Source: Candidatus Thorarchaeota archaeon
GTDB lineage: Archaea; Asgardarchaeota; Thorarchaeia; Thorarchaeales; Thorarchaeaceae
Length of the DNA stretch: 56,348 bases
Assembly: GCA_020348985.1 (NCBI GenBank)
Contig: CP070761.1
Span: 1 to 56,348, forward strand
Reading direction: 5' to 3'
Positions 8,904 to 16,492 of the stretch are shown one piece after another (within the stretch, counting starts at the first letter, position 1; each line of letters begins with the position of its first letter). Below the pieces are notes generated by a model. It made no database searches, was not told the DNA's origin, and worked only from the letters and a program-made list of their open reading frames with translations. Made by a program: the position numbers and the translations under genes.

Positions 8904-9203
8904 TTATGAGTTTCGAGTGTTCCTGATAATCTCCGAAAGCATCGACCTTAAGGACTCGATTTGAGATTCAGTTTCTTGTTGAAGCGACCTGGCAAGTTTC
9001 AGCAGATAGCTCATGAGATCTTCTTCGGTTCCATGTAGTTTCGATAAGGTCCCATCAGCTCCATTCGAGAAGAGTCGAAGGCTGTTTGCAAGTGCCACCT
9101 GAAACTTCGTGTGGTTTTGCTGTATGGCCTGTTTAATGTCGTCAATTAGCCGAATTATGTCACTAAGTTGGTCCACAGTGTCTTCTTCATTCATCTCAGA
9201 CAC
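8904..9203 (-). CDS. Small coiled-coil protein coupled to Gins51
   Basis: A 99-residue, acidic, helix-rich protein with heptad-like leucines at both ends (DQLSDIIRLIDDIKQAI; LKLARSLQQETESQIESL). No enzyme motif or known family is recognised. Its GTG start overlaps the Gins51 stop by a few bases; an ATG three codons inside is also possible. It is therefore very likely translated together with Gins51 and PriS, which makes a replisome accessory role possible, but nothing in the sequence proves it. Confidence 0.6.
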   Translation of the reverse strand: MSEMNEEDTVDQLSDIIRLIDDIKQAIQQNHTKFQVALANSLRLFSNGADGTLSKLHGTEEDLMSYLLKLARSLQQETESQIESLRSMLSEIIRNTRNS

Positions 9204-9807
9204 CAGTGTTCAGTTCCTCTGTCATTACTCTGACTGCAAGTTTCTGGTTAATCCAGACAAGTGCAGTGGAGACTGGCATTCTTGCAATGTCCTCTTTGGC
9301 ATATGGTCCATATGTCCTTCCGTCAAGACCTTCCGCAGGAATGTCTGTTGGCTTCAGAAACCTCACTGTGACATAATCTAGTTCGCCACTATCAGACGCT
9401 GAGGAAACACCTATTTCATCCTCAGATCTAAGGTTGGAGACTCCTGCACCCGACATGGACTCGCTGACAAACTCTTCGTGGCCTTTAAAACCCCTCAAAA
9501 GACGGTTGTAGAACTCCTCCTCGGGAAGAGTCATGATACCTTGGGGGCGTCGGAGCTCCAAAGCCGCCGCTAGGATCTTATCCCTTCGCAACATCAGCAA
9601 ATCTCTGAGCATGTATTCTAGGTTTTGTCCCTCTTGACTGAGAAGGCTAGATTGGAGTTCATCCTTAGCTGCAGCGAGAGACAGACGAATCTTTGAAAGA
9701 TATGCAATCATCTTGTTAAGTCGCAAATCCTCCAATGGCTGGAGCAGTCTACTCTCTACTTCTTTCGTCCATACTTCTTGTATTTCCTCATACTTCGGGT
9801 CAGTCAA
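9196..9807 (-). CDS. gins51: GINS complex subunit Gins51-like
   Basis: About 203 residues. The N-terminal helical A domain (LNKMIAYLSKIRLSLA..; LRDLLMLRRDKILAAAL) is followed by a disordered Ser/Glu-rich linker around residues 130-150 and a C-terminal beta-rich B domain (YVTVRFLKPTDIP.., YGPYAKEDIARMP). This A-then-B order marks archaeal Gins51 (Sld5/Psf1 type), which with Gins23 forms the GINS ring-bridging part of the CMG helicase. Location next to the primase small subunit is classical for archaea. The start is TTG 9807, with GGGAG upstream and overlapping the priS stop; a TTG at 9816 is less well placed. A Gins23-like gene lies at 50725-51279, so the window encodes both GINS types. Confidence 0.85.
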   Translation of the reverse strand: MTDPKYEEIQEVWTKEVESRLLQPLEDLRLNKMIAYLSKIRLSLAAAKDELQSSLLSQEGQNLEYMLRDLLMLRRDKILAAALELRRPQGIMTLPEEEFYNRLLRGFKGHEEFVSESMSGAGVSNLRSEDEIGVSSASDSGELDYVTVRFLKPTDIPAEGLDGRTYGPYAKEDIARMPVSTALVWINQKLAVRVMTEELNTGV

Positions 9808-11179
9808 TACGTGCAACTCCCTTGCAGATTAGAAACATTGCAGCTGCCATGGGTAGCTCTACCACCTGGTCCAAATAAGGACCAAATATGTCATCACCAA
9901 TTCTGAATTCGGGTACTGCAATGGTCTTCTCCGATACTCTGACTTTGAGTTCTCCTTCCTTGAATGCTATAGCATCGTCGAATGGATCGAAATCGTCTAT
10001 TTGATCGCGGTGTAGACATGTGACTTCGAATCCAGTTTTTCCATTGAGACTTCCTATTAGTCTTATTACCCTGTGAATGTCATGGGTTACCGGAACGTCG
10101 ATTTCACCACCATAATTGGCAACAGCCAGTACCGCTATCTCCTGCCACGATTTGACGCCGACTTGCTTCACTTTCCGACTGAGTATTGGAGGATTCTGCA
10201 AGAGACCTTCTAGGGCCTCTGACTTGTGCTTCTTAAGTGGTTGAACCCAGCGTTCGGATCCTGTGTAGGAGTCGATGTTTCTGATGAATTCGACGAGTGC
10301 ATCTGCCGTTTTTCCCGCCCAGCCCATCCCATTCCTGTCTGAAATGACTCGGCCCTGACCTTGCTGGAAGACAATCTTCTGGCTGTTGAAGCCAAGACCT
10401 GCGATGTGATGGATAATCTCCATTCTAGCATGGGCATTGAGCTTGAATACAGAAGGATCCAATACACGGATATGATAGCCACGGTGTCCACTGTAGTTCA
10501 ATACAATTTTCTCAGAAGTGATTCCTAAATCACCTGCTAGGAATTCATCGACTATCTTTACTGTGTTGTCCTTTGCCTTGCCTAAACAGTTGTTACAAAC
10601 CCACTTCCGGCTGCTGAAACTGAGGCCGCCGCAGCTGGGGCATCCCTCGGATGGAGGGTTTCCTTTTCCGGTCTCGCTGCATTCCTTGTTCTTGCATTTC
10701 CACGAATCATGGTCTTTGGTACATTCAACCTCAAGATGATCTGCGTCAATGTCGAAGACCAGCTCTGCGCCTTGCCATTGTTTCTCATGCATATGACGAG
10801 CCACGGGATAGCTGTAGTAGGCAGCCGAATGGTAGACACTGGGTGGAGCCAAAGATACTAGCTCCTTGATCAGCGAATCGTGACTTCGGAATCCAATGTG
10901 CCGTGACCAATTTGTCACTTGGATGTCCGAGGAACCACAGTTGGGGCAAGCAGCAATCTTGGTGTATGTTGTTCCAGATTGGCCACAGCCAACAGACACT
11001 GTCTTACCGTTCTCATCCTGCTCGGTTCGTTGCGAACATTTCCACGCATAATCCCATCGCTCTATTCCAAATTCCCTCATGTGGATCTTGTTTGGTGTGT
11101 CGACCTTGTCTTTGTTTTCGAGATAATATTCTTGGAACTTCAGCCGCAGAAAGTCAATCTCTCTCACTCGCTTTGACAA
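9800..11179 (-). CDS. priS: DNA primase small (catalytic) subunit
   Basis: A 459-residue archaeo-eukaryotic primase catalytic subunit that makes RNA/DNA primers. Visible are the N-terminal LKFQEYYLENKD segment, the catalytic acidic motif LVFDIDADHLEVEC, the SGHRGYHIRV motif and the C-terminal RVIRLIGSLNGKTG region. Two Cys-rich elements interrupt it: CGQSGT..AACPNCGSS near residues 60-85 and a four-cysteine-pair segment near 155-200 (CTKD..CKNKEC..CPSCGG..CNNC), longer than in most archaeal PriS. The start is TTG at 11179 with GAGGAG about 13 nt upstream. The large subunit priL is not in the window. The gene is followed by overlapping gins51. Confidence 0.93.
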   Translation of the reverse strand: MSKRVREIDFLRLKFQEYYLENKDKVDTPNKIHMREFGIERWDYAWKCSQRTEQDENGKTVSVGCGQSGTTYTKIAACPNCGSSDIQVTNWSRHIGFRSHDSLIKELVSLAPPSVYHSAAYYSYPVARHMHEKQWQGAELVFDIDADHLEVECTKDHDSWKCKNKECSETGKGNPPSEGCPSCGGLSFSSRKWVCNNCLGKAKDNTVKIVDEFLAGDLGITSEKIVLNYSGHRGYHIRVLDPSVFKLNAHARMEIIHHIAGLGFNSQKIVFQQGQGRVISDRNGMGWAGKTADALVEFIRNIDSYTGSERWVQPLKKHKSEALEGLLQNPPILSRKVKQVGVKSWQEIAVLAVANYGGEIDVPVTHDIHRVIRLIGSLNGKTGFEVTCLHRDQIDDFDPFDDAIAFKEGELKVRVSEKTIAVPEFRIGDDIFGPYLDQVVELPMAAAMFLICKGVARID

Positions 11180-11293
11180 GGCCGAGTCATCTCCTCAAAA
11201 TGTCCTTCAGGCTCTATCCCAATTGTCACAGAAATAGGTTGATACTTTTGCTTCGTCATCCAACAATTCAGTATCACTGAAGGAATTCTCATG

Positions 11294-12046
11294 CTATCTT
11301 CGTTCCACTCGAGGTGCTAGAATGAAGTTTATGGTGCCTGCCTCTGCAATAGCAAACTCCAGCATCATGGGCTGGTCAGAACTGAATTGCAATGTTATGC
11401 TATCACTTGACATTGCCTTGGTGATATCAGACAGATAGTTCAATGCATAGATTGCTTGTGAGTCGTTCTTCACTTCCAAATCAAAGAGTGACGAGTCGTC
11501 TCCAACCTTGAGCGCAACTTCTGCTTCGCCTGTGTCACCTTCTCCGGCGAAGGTCAACATCTTGCCACCCGCCTTCACTTTGACATGAATCGACACGACA
11601 CCTATGTCCTTAACAGCCTGCTTGAAAGCATCGGCAAACATCTCGGCCTTGACGTCGAACTTCAGGTTCGGCTTCTTTCCCTTGCTATCGGGAGGAGTCA
11701 GAAGCTGAAGCTTGAATCTTCTTTCAGCGGCCCCTAGCATCTTTATCTCAAATCGCTGGTCTGCCTTGTCGAGATTGAATTCGAGTCTATCGTCTCCAGC
11801 CATTCGTTTACTGACTTTCGTCAGCTCATCAACACCAAGACAGACTTCATGTTCCCCCTCACAGCTGTATTCTTGAAACACTCCGGCGGGAAGCTTGAGA
11901 TCTATCATAGCGGCTTTTGCGGGGTCAAACTGACGAAGTGTAAGTCCCTTTTCATCGATAGTGAATAGGGCCTCTGTCAAAAGCGTAGCCAAAGCGTCCA
12001 CTATCTGTTTCCATGTCTTGCTACTATCGAGGGTTGCATGAAACAA
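11294..12046 (-). CDS. pcn: DNA polymerase sliding clamp (PCNA)
   Basis: 250 residues, the normal length for an archaeal PCNA, which forms a trimeric ring around DNA and tethers polymerase, ligase, FEN1 and other partners. Recognisable segments are EALFTIDEKGLTLRQFDP, the second-domain KFDVKAEMFADAFKQAVKDIG and the C-terminal LEFAIAEAGTINFILAPRVE. The start is TTG 12046 with an excellent AGGAGG 7 nt upstream. It sits downstream of a small conserved gene and TFS in an all-minus-strand information-processing cluster. Only one PCNA gene is seen here. Confidence 0.96.
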   Translation of the reverse strand: MFHATLDSSKTWKQIVDALATLLTEALFTIDEKGLTLRQFDPAKAAMIDLKLPAGVFQEYSCEGEHEVCLGVDELTKVSKRMAGDDRLEFNLDKADQRFEIKMLGAAERRFKLQLLTPPDSKGKKPNLKFDVKAEMFADAFKQAVKDIGVVSIHVKVKAGGKMLTFAGEGDTGEAEVALKVGDDSSLFDLEVKNDSQAIYALNYLSDITKAMSSDSITLQFSSDQPMMLEFAIAEAGTINFILAPRVERR

Positions 12047-12059
12047 GTTTCATCCTCCT

Positions 12060-12482
12060 TTATCGTGTGAGTGCTTGGGTAACTCTCTCTTCTAGTTCGC
12101 GGACTTCCTTATACAGTTTGATGTCAAGCGTGTTGACGTTGTGAGCGATGGAAACTTCCAGTCTTATCTCCTTGCCGTTGTCCGTCTTCTTCTCTGTCAC
12201 GGTACCAACTAGAAGGTATTTCTCGTCAACTTTGAGTGTTCCTTCGACAATGGCCCAGATTGATGCGGCTTTTTCTACATCATCAAAGATATCCTGGACC
12301 AAAGCAACACCTGGATCAGATTTGAGTACAAAGGCGAGCAATCTGACTGGGCCCGATGTTCCGCTTGAAAGGTCTCGGACTCGGACAAGTGGAGCGGATT
12401 GGGCACGGGGAAAACTCTTCTCCTCGGTCAAGCTGTGCTCACCGTCAAAACAGAATCCAACATGGTTGGATAATAAGTCCAC
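12060..12482 (-). CDS. Conserved small protein between TFS and PCNA (possible OB fold)
   Basis: About 140 residues if translation begins at GTG 12482, 11 bases after the TFS stop; the longer frame to 12536 lies inside TFS and is unlikely to be coding. The C-terminal half alternates strands (IWAIVEGTLKVDEKYLLVGTVTEKKTDNGKEIRLEVSI in short pieces), which suggests an OB-like or other small beta fold, followed by a terminal helix. I do not recognise a named family. Position between TFS and PCNA suggests a role in transcription or replication, which is inference only. Confidence 0.7.
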   Translation of the reverse strand: MDLLSNHVGFCFDGEHSLTEEKSFPRAQSAPLVRVRDLSSGTSGPVRLLAFVLKSDPGVALVQDIFDDVEKAASIWAIVEGTLKVDEKYLLVGTVTEKKTDNGKEIRLEVSIAHNVNTLDIKLYKEVRELEERVTQALTR

Positions 12483-12493
12483 CGTTGGAATAG

Positions 12494-12823
12494 TCAGCCG
12501 CCGTAGTTTCGCCAAGTATGTTTGCATTTGACACAACGATAGAATTCTGTTGCGCCTTCGTCACCCCTTCTTGTTTGAACGGTCCAATAGTATGCTTCGT
12601 TGTTCCCACACTTTGGACAATTCTCGGCGGTTGTGGGCATCGGTATGGAGTTGTCTTCGACTACAACAATCTTGTCACGAGGAGTTCTCTCAATGTTCTG
12701 TGTAACTGTGAGTTTGCCCGCCAGAGTCTTGGTTGCGCCACAGCTACGGCACTTCAGGACACGTGTGCCATCTTCTTCTGTTGCGGGGATCATCATAGCG
12801 CCACACTTGTCACAGAACTCCAT
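12494..12823 (-). CDS. tfs: Transcription factor S (TFIIS/RPB9-like)
   Basis: About 109 residues with two zinc ribbons: an N-terminal RPB9-like one (FCDKCGAMM..KCRSCGA) and a C-terminal TFIIS-like one (CPKCGNNEAYYWTVQTRRGDEG..FYRCVKCKHTW). The acidic DE pair in the C-terminal hairpin, needed to stimulate RNA cleavage by backtracked RNA polymerase, is present (GDEGATEFY). I chose ATG 12823 with GGTGGAG 9 nt upstream; an ATG at 12841 is the longer option. Length and layout match archaeal TFS. Confidence 0.94.
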   Translation of the reverse strand: MEFCDKCGAMMIPATEEDGTRVLKCRSCGATKTLAGKLTVTQNIERTPRDKIVVVEDNSIPMPTTAENCPKCGNNEAYYWTVQTRRGDEGATEFYRCVKCKHTWRNYGG

Positions 12824-12875
12824 GTTTTGATTCTCCACCATTCATTGGCTTCGGGCATTCCCAAATTAAGGATTC

Positions 12876-13307
12876 CTAAGCGTCACGGGAAAGAATTGAG
12901 GTTATTTTGGGAATGAGAATTTCTAGAAAGGCCTTGAATGCCTTTGTTGCGGTGTCTGCCTCTTTCTTTCTACTTGTCTTCTTGTCAAGTTCCAATTGCT
13001 TGGATAGGAACTCAGCCGCTTCTTCTATCGAGATTTCACCATTCAGCCAGAGAAATGCTACAATCGCTTCGTAGGCGTCGCCTGCAGCACCCATGTCAGT
13101 CCTACGTCGCAAGTGACGATACGCTGCTGTCGAACGTATGGCTTTTGCTAATACATCATCTCTGACCTTTTCGCCGGCAAGGGAACCAGTAGCAAGTGAC
13201 TTTCCCAGGGAGTAGAATAGATTGACCAGAGCGTCACCCAGCTTTGCTAGACCCTTGTCATTCACAATCTCCTCGATAGAGGCGTGATTCGTGAATGAGG
13301 GCCACAT
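12876..13307 (-). CDS. Archaeal RNase III-like family protein
   Basis: 143 residues, mostly helical. The segments KGLAKLGDALVNLFYSLG, GEKVRDDVLAKAIR and DAYEAIVAFLWLNGEISIEEA resemble the archaeal family described as ribonuclease III-like (Pfam Ribonucleas_3_2, by memory), in which GDALVN corresponds to the RNase III signature helix. There is no double-stranded RNA-binding domain. The gene lies between TFS and RpoL in the RNA-processing cluster. Whether it cleaves RNA is not established from sequence; the family call is moderately sure. Confidence 0.7.
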   Translation of the reverse strand: MWPSFTNHASIEEIVNDKGLAKLGDALVNLFYSLGKSLATGSLAGEKVRDDVLAKAIRSTAAYRHLRRRTDMGAAGDAYEAIVAFLWLNGEISIEEAAEFLSKQLELDKKTSRKKEADTATKAFKAFLEILIPKITSILSRDA

Positions 13308-13343
13308 GTCGCCATAACGCCTCTTTCGGACTTGGTACCAAGG

Positions 13344-13640
13344 TTAATCTACACTGTGGTCAGACAATGCTTGAGCAAACTTCTTTCGGAATTCCTCAGT
13401 CCGTGCAAGCACTGTCTCGAGACCTTCTCGGAGCACAACAGCGGGCTGCCTTCGTTTAGTCCTTAGTGTGACAACGGGACTTGATAGCAAAGGATGTTCT
13501 ATGTTGTATCCGGCAAACTCAACTCCGGAAAGCTCCAATAATGTCTTTCGCAGCAAATTGCAGAAAGAATGCCCTTCATCCTGAAATTCAATCTTTATCT
13601 CTTGCTTTGAGCTCTCGACTAGTCGTGGTTTCATTTTCAT
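13344..13640 (-). CDS. rpoL: RNA polymerase subunit L (Rpb11-like)
   Basis: 98 residues with the Rpb11/RpoL assembly-domain signature: a first strand (EIKIEFQDEGHSFCNLL), the RKTLLELSGVEFAGYNIEHPLLS block, and the TLRTKRRQPAVVLREGLE segment before the C-terminal helix. It pairs with RpoD to nucleate RNA polymerase assembly. The start overlaps the csl4 stop as ATGA, so it is coupled to csl4, a gene order common in archaea. Confidence 0.95.
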   Translation of the reverse strand: MKMKPRLVESSKQEIKIEFQDEGHSFCNLLRKTLLELSGVEFAGYNIEHPLLSSPVVTLRTKRRQPAVVLREGLETVLARTEEFRKKFAQALSDHSVD

Positions 13641-14410
13641 CTTCTCCCTCTGTCATGAGAGAAGCCTCTTCGGCCTCCCTCTCTACGGTCGCCGCTCCTT
13701 CCTCCACGCCGGTCCGAGTATCTACGGTTCTCTCTGTCGTCAGAGTCCCGGGAACGGTAACGACGAGGACCGCGAGAATCTCGTCGGTCATCATAAGATC
13801 TTCTTCTTGGTGCCAGGTCAACTCTGACTTCAAGACCAAAAGATGCACCATAGTCATTGGTGACCTCCCGGGTTTCTCGATTTTCACACCTTAGGCAGAT
13901 CATATTGTTACGAGTTGTCAATGTAAGCTCGTGACCACATCTCTTGCAGCTTGCGTGTATAACGCCGAGTTCGGGGCCAACTAGGCTGAGTTGTATCGGA
14001 ATCTCATGCGTATTCAGAGCCACACCCCTTACAATATCACCTGATTGAAGAACGTCCAGCATCGACCTCACGAATCGACGAGTGACATTGTTGATGCGTA
14101 TCTCCCCGAGAATCGGACTAGATGTGTCCTTCCCGTTGCGCTTTACAATTGTCACTTCTGCTCGCTGATCAAAAGCACTAGTCACTTCCCCAACAAGGAT
14201 GTCACCTTTCTCGGGTAATGCTAGTTGCATACTTCCATCTGGATTCACGACCTTAATGCTGCGGTTCTTGAGATCTAACGAACATTGACCGAAAGTGGCG
14301 GCATATACGACGCCGTCTCTTTCATAGGTGCCATAGCCCGGGGTCATCTCTTCAATGACACATAGTTGATCTCCCGGAACGACAATGTCACCGCTTTTCA
14401 CATCAGCCAT
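13637..14410 (-). CDS. csl4: Exosome RNA-binding subunit Csl4 with arginine/aspartate-rich tail
   Basis: About 257 residues. The N-terminal domain (VKSGDIVVPGDQLCVIEEM..GTYERDGVVYA), the central S1 domain (KGDILVGEVTSAFDQRAEV..; VRGVALN) and a zinc ribbon (CKRCGHELTL..CLRCENRE) are in canonical Csl4 order; it forms part of the RNA-binding cap of the archaeal exosome. Beyond the usual end, about 60 residues (roughly 198-257) form a tail rich in Arg, Asp, Ser and Gly (RRRSYDDRRDSRGPRR and similar), likely disordered and RNA-binding. I chose ATG 14410 (MADVKSGD), which overlaps the METTL5-like stop; the frame to 14449 intrudes further into that gene. Confidence 0.93.
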   Translation of the reverse strand: MADVKSGDIVVPGDQLCVIEEMTPGYGTYERDGVVYAATFGQCSLDLKNRSIKVVNPDGSMQLALPEKGDILVGEVTSAFDQRAEVTIVKRNGKDTSSPILGEIRINNVTRRFVRSMLDVLQSGDIVRGVALNTHEIPIQLSLVGPELGVIHASCKRCGHELTLTTRNNMICLRCENRETREVTNDYGASFGLEVRVDLAPRRRSYDDRRDSRGPRRYRSRDSDDRENRRYSDRRGGRSGDRREGGRRGFSHDRGRR

Positions 14411-15044
14411 TGTTATCACTCTCTTTCTTGCATATACGGTATAGGTCAACTGTTGTTAGATGAATTCGTTTCTTATGGAACTTGTAGATCCTCGGAATTG
14501 GGAATTCGAATGTTTCTATTTGGGTTATTTCTCCCCCCAAACGCTCTATGGCGGTGGCGAGGAATGTTCTGTTCTTATCACCGGACAGGTGAATACTGTA
14601 TGTCACATTGGCAATTGACATTGCCTTACTCAGGAACACAACGTCTGCGCCTCTCTTTTTGACACCAAAGGGCGGGTTGCTCAGTACAGTATCTACGGGA
14701 CCCCTTAGTATCTGAGAGGATACGTCTCCTAAGACGAGATCTATTGTGTCATCCATCCCGAGCATGTCGGAATTCTTTTGAGCCTCCTTTAAGGCTTTGG
14801 ATTGCACATCCACGCCAATTACATGCTTAGCACCCAGAAGTGCGGCCCCTATTGCGAATACTCCGTCACCGCAGCCCAAATCGCATACTGTTCTGTTGAC
14901 TATGTCATTGTGTTCAATCTCTGCGGCATATAGGATTGCTGCTGCAATATTCGGCGGTGTAGGGTACTGTTCGAGATTGACTTCGTATTCGGAGAGTCTG
15001 TGAATTGATTGTAATTGCATCTCCAAGTCCTTGAGCCGCAGCAA
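14403..15044 (-). CDS. METTL5-like RNA N6-adenosine methyltransferase
   Basis: About 213 residues, a SAM-dependent methyltransferase. The arrangement LRLKDLEMQLQSI, NLEQYPTPPNIAA, CDLGCGDGVFAIGAALLGA, VDTVLSNPPFG and the C-terminal YKFHKKR follows human METTL5, the 18S rRNA m6A enzyme; the NPPF motif fits N6-adenine methylation, so an rRNA target is likely. TTG 15044 is preferred because GGTGG lies 5 nt upstream and the start then matches the family; GTG 15077 gives a longer form. It is first in a cluster with csl4 and rpoL and diverges from orc1/cdc6 across a 177-base gap. Confidence 0.9.
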   Translation of the reverse strand: MLRLKDLEMQLQSIHRLSEYEVNLEQYPTPPNIAAAILYAAEIEHNDIVNRTVCDLGCGDGVFAIGAALLGAKHVIGVDVQSKALKEAQKNSDMLGMDDTIDLVLGDVSSQILRGPVDTVLSNPPFGVKKRGADVVFLSKAMSIANVTYSIHLSGDKNRTFLATAIERLGGEITQIETFEFPIPRIYKFHKKRIHLTTVDLYRICKKESDNNG

Positions 15045-15221
15045 GTGAACCACCTGCGTTTGTTTCTTTGGAGACACAATGGGTCTAGCCTCAAGAACCC
15101 TCCGAATGCTTGGAGTAGCGAAAGATGTAATACGTGGTTTTATCTCTGTCTCCAGTGGAAGCGAAGGTGTTCCATTGGAAATCCAGTGGAACTGTCCTCA
15201 GTTTCTCTTGGAGGAGATGGA
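15045..15221. other. Candidate replication origin with origin recognition box-like repeats
   Basis: This intergenic region between the METTL5-like gene and orc1/cdc6-1 holds three copies of a near-palindrome: TCCAGTGGAAGCGAAGG at 15151-15167, TTCCATTGGAA at 15170-15180 and ATCCAGTGGAA at 15181-15191. From memory, the archaeal ORB/mini-ORB consensus has a TTCCAGTGGAAAC core followed by a G-rich part; the first copy agrees with it over most positions, including GAAGG after the core. Location next to orc1/cdc6 is the classical place for an archaeal origin. The region is short and has only a modest A/T-rich part (15125-15145), so it may instead serve autoregulation of orc1/cdc6. Confidence 0.55.
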
Positions 15222-16481
15222 TTGACTCAGCCACCTAAACTTGACAAGTTGTTTGACAAATTTCTACAGGGCCAAGCCATTTTCAAGGATAGAGATGCAC
15301 TCAGGCCCACATATGTACCCGACGAACTCCCATTTAGGGATGAACAGATGAACAGGATTGGTTCGATATTGGGACCGGCGCTGAGAGGCGCGCCGCCTTC
15401 GAATATCCTCTGTTATGGCAAAACTGGAACGGGAAAGACCGTAGTAGCTAGCTATGTGTTGCGACTACTGGTGGATAAGGCGAAGCAGAGTGATGTCAAG
15501 CCGCCAATGACTGCTTTTGTCAATTGCCGGATTGTCGGTACGAACTATCGTGTTCTGAGAAAGCTCTGCGATGACATTCAAGCCCGGATGCCAGATGGAT
15601 CAGAGGTGCCCTTCACGGGACTTCCAACTGATGAAATCAGATCCATTTTGAAGAGAAAGCTTGATGGAGAGAGAAATATACTAGTCGTTGTTTTAGATGA
15701 AGTCGATAGTCTTGTCAAACGGGACGTAAGTCAAGGAAATGATATTCTATATGGTCTCACACGAATGAATGGTGAGCTTGAGAATAGCCGAATTTCAATC
15801 ATTGGCATTAGCAACGATCTCAAGTTCAAGGAGATGCTTGATCCACGAGTGCTATCCACGCTAGGTGAAGAAGAAGTTGTTTTTGCCCCATACAACGCGG
15901 TCGAGCTGAGAGGAATACTAGAGCAGCGAGTAGAGTTGGCTTTCAATCCCAAAGCAGTTGCAGATGAAGGAGTGATTAACCTCGTAGGCGCACTTGCAGC
16001 CCAAGAGCATGGTGATGCGAGAAGAGCGCTGGATCTTCTCAGGACAGCTGGAGAATTGGCTGAGAGAAAGGGCGATGAAAGAGTCACTCAAGAACACGTT
16101 CGAGAAGGCCAGAAACTGATTGAGAGGGACACTATTACAGAGACTGTGAAGACTCTGCCAATGCAATCAAGGGCTGTCCTATTTTCCGTATACGTTTTGG
16201 CTAGTGGAGGCAAGCGTGAGATTTTCACAGGTGAGTGCTATAATGCCTACGAGGAGATAGCTAGAGCACTGTCTCTTGATACCTTGACCCAACGAAGAGT
16301 GAGCGATCTAATCAGTGAGTTGGATATGCTGGGATTGATTAACACGACAGTCATCTCAAAGGGGAGATACGGACGCACAAAGAAAATCCGACTAGCCGTC
16401 AGCAAGAAGCAAATTGGTGCGATTCTGGATGAGGATGTGCGACTAAGCAAGATTGCTGAGGATATAACAGGTAAGGGGTAG
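15222..16481 (+). CDS. orc1: Orc1/Cdc6 replication initiator, copy 1
   Basis: About 419 residues, an AAA+ ATPase that binds origin DNA and loads MCM. Walker A is YGKTGTGKTV near residue 70, Walker B VVLDEVDSL, sensor 1 IIGISNDL, and a C-terminal winged helix follows (LPMQSRAVLFSVYVLA..ALSLDTLTQRRVSDLISEL). The start is TTG 15222 with GGAGGAG just upstream; the frame extends to 15015 but those 69 residues overlap the ORB-like repeats and have no family match. It lies next to the candidate origin and converges with the PolD small subunit gene. A second paralogue is at 54780-55973. Confidence 0.95.
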   Translation: MTQPPKLDKLFDKFLQGQAIFKDRDALRPTYVPDELPFRDEQMNRIGSILGPALRGAPPSNILCYGKTGTGKTVVASYVLRLLVDKAKQSDVKPPMTAFVNCRIVGTNYRVLRKLCDDIQARMPDGSEVPFTGLPTDEIRSILKRKLDGERNILVVVLDEVDSLVKRDVSQGNDILYGLTRMNGELENSRISIIGISNDLKFKEMLDPRVLSTLGEEEVVFAPYNAVELRGILEQRVELAFNPKAVADEGVINLVGALAAQEHGDARRALDLLRTAGELAERKGDERVTQEHVREGQKLIERDTITETVKTLPMQSRAVLFSVYVLASGGKREIFTGECYNAYEEIARALSLDTLTQRRVSDLISELDMLGLINTTVISKGRYGRTKKIRLAVSKKQIGAILDEDVRLSKIAEDITGKG

Positions 16482-16492
16482 AGTCCTTAAGA

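Noticed and set aside
12483..12536. N-terminal extension of the protein between TFS and PCNA
   Set aside because: It lies within the TFS coding region in another frame; GTG 12482 follows the TFS stop closely.
13588..13887. Open frame opposite-phase to the csl4 tail
   Set aside because: It is a shadow frame created by the repetitive Arg-rich codons of csl4 on the same strand, without a start signal or homology.
15015..15221. Upstream extension of orc1/cdc6-1 by 69 residues
   Set aside because: It overlaps the METTL5-like gene and the ORB-like repeats, shows no family similarity, and a strong GGAGGAG precedes TTG 15222.
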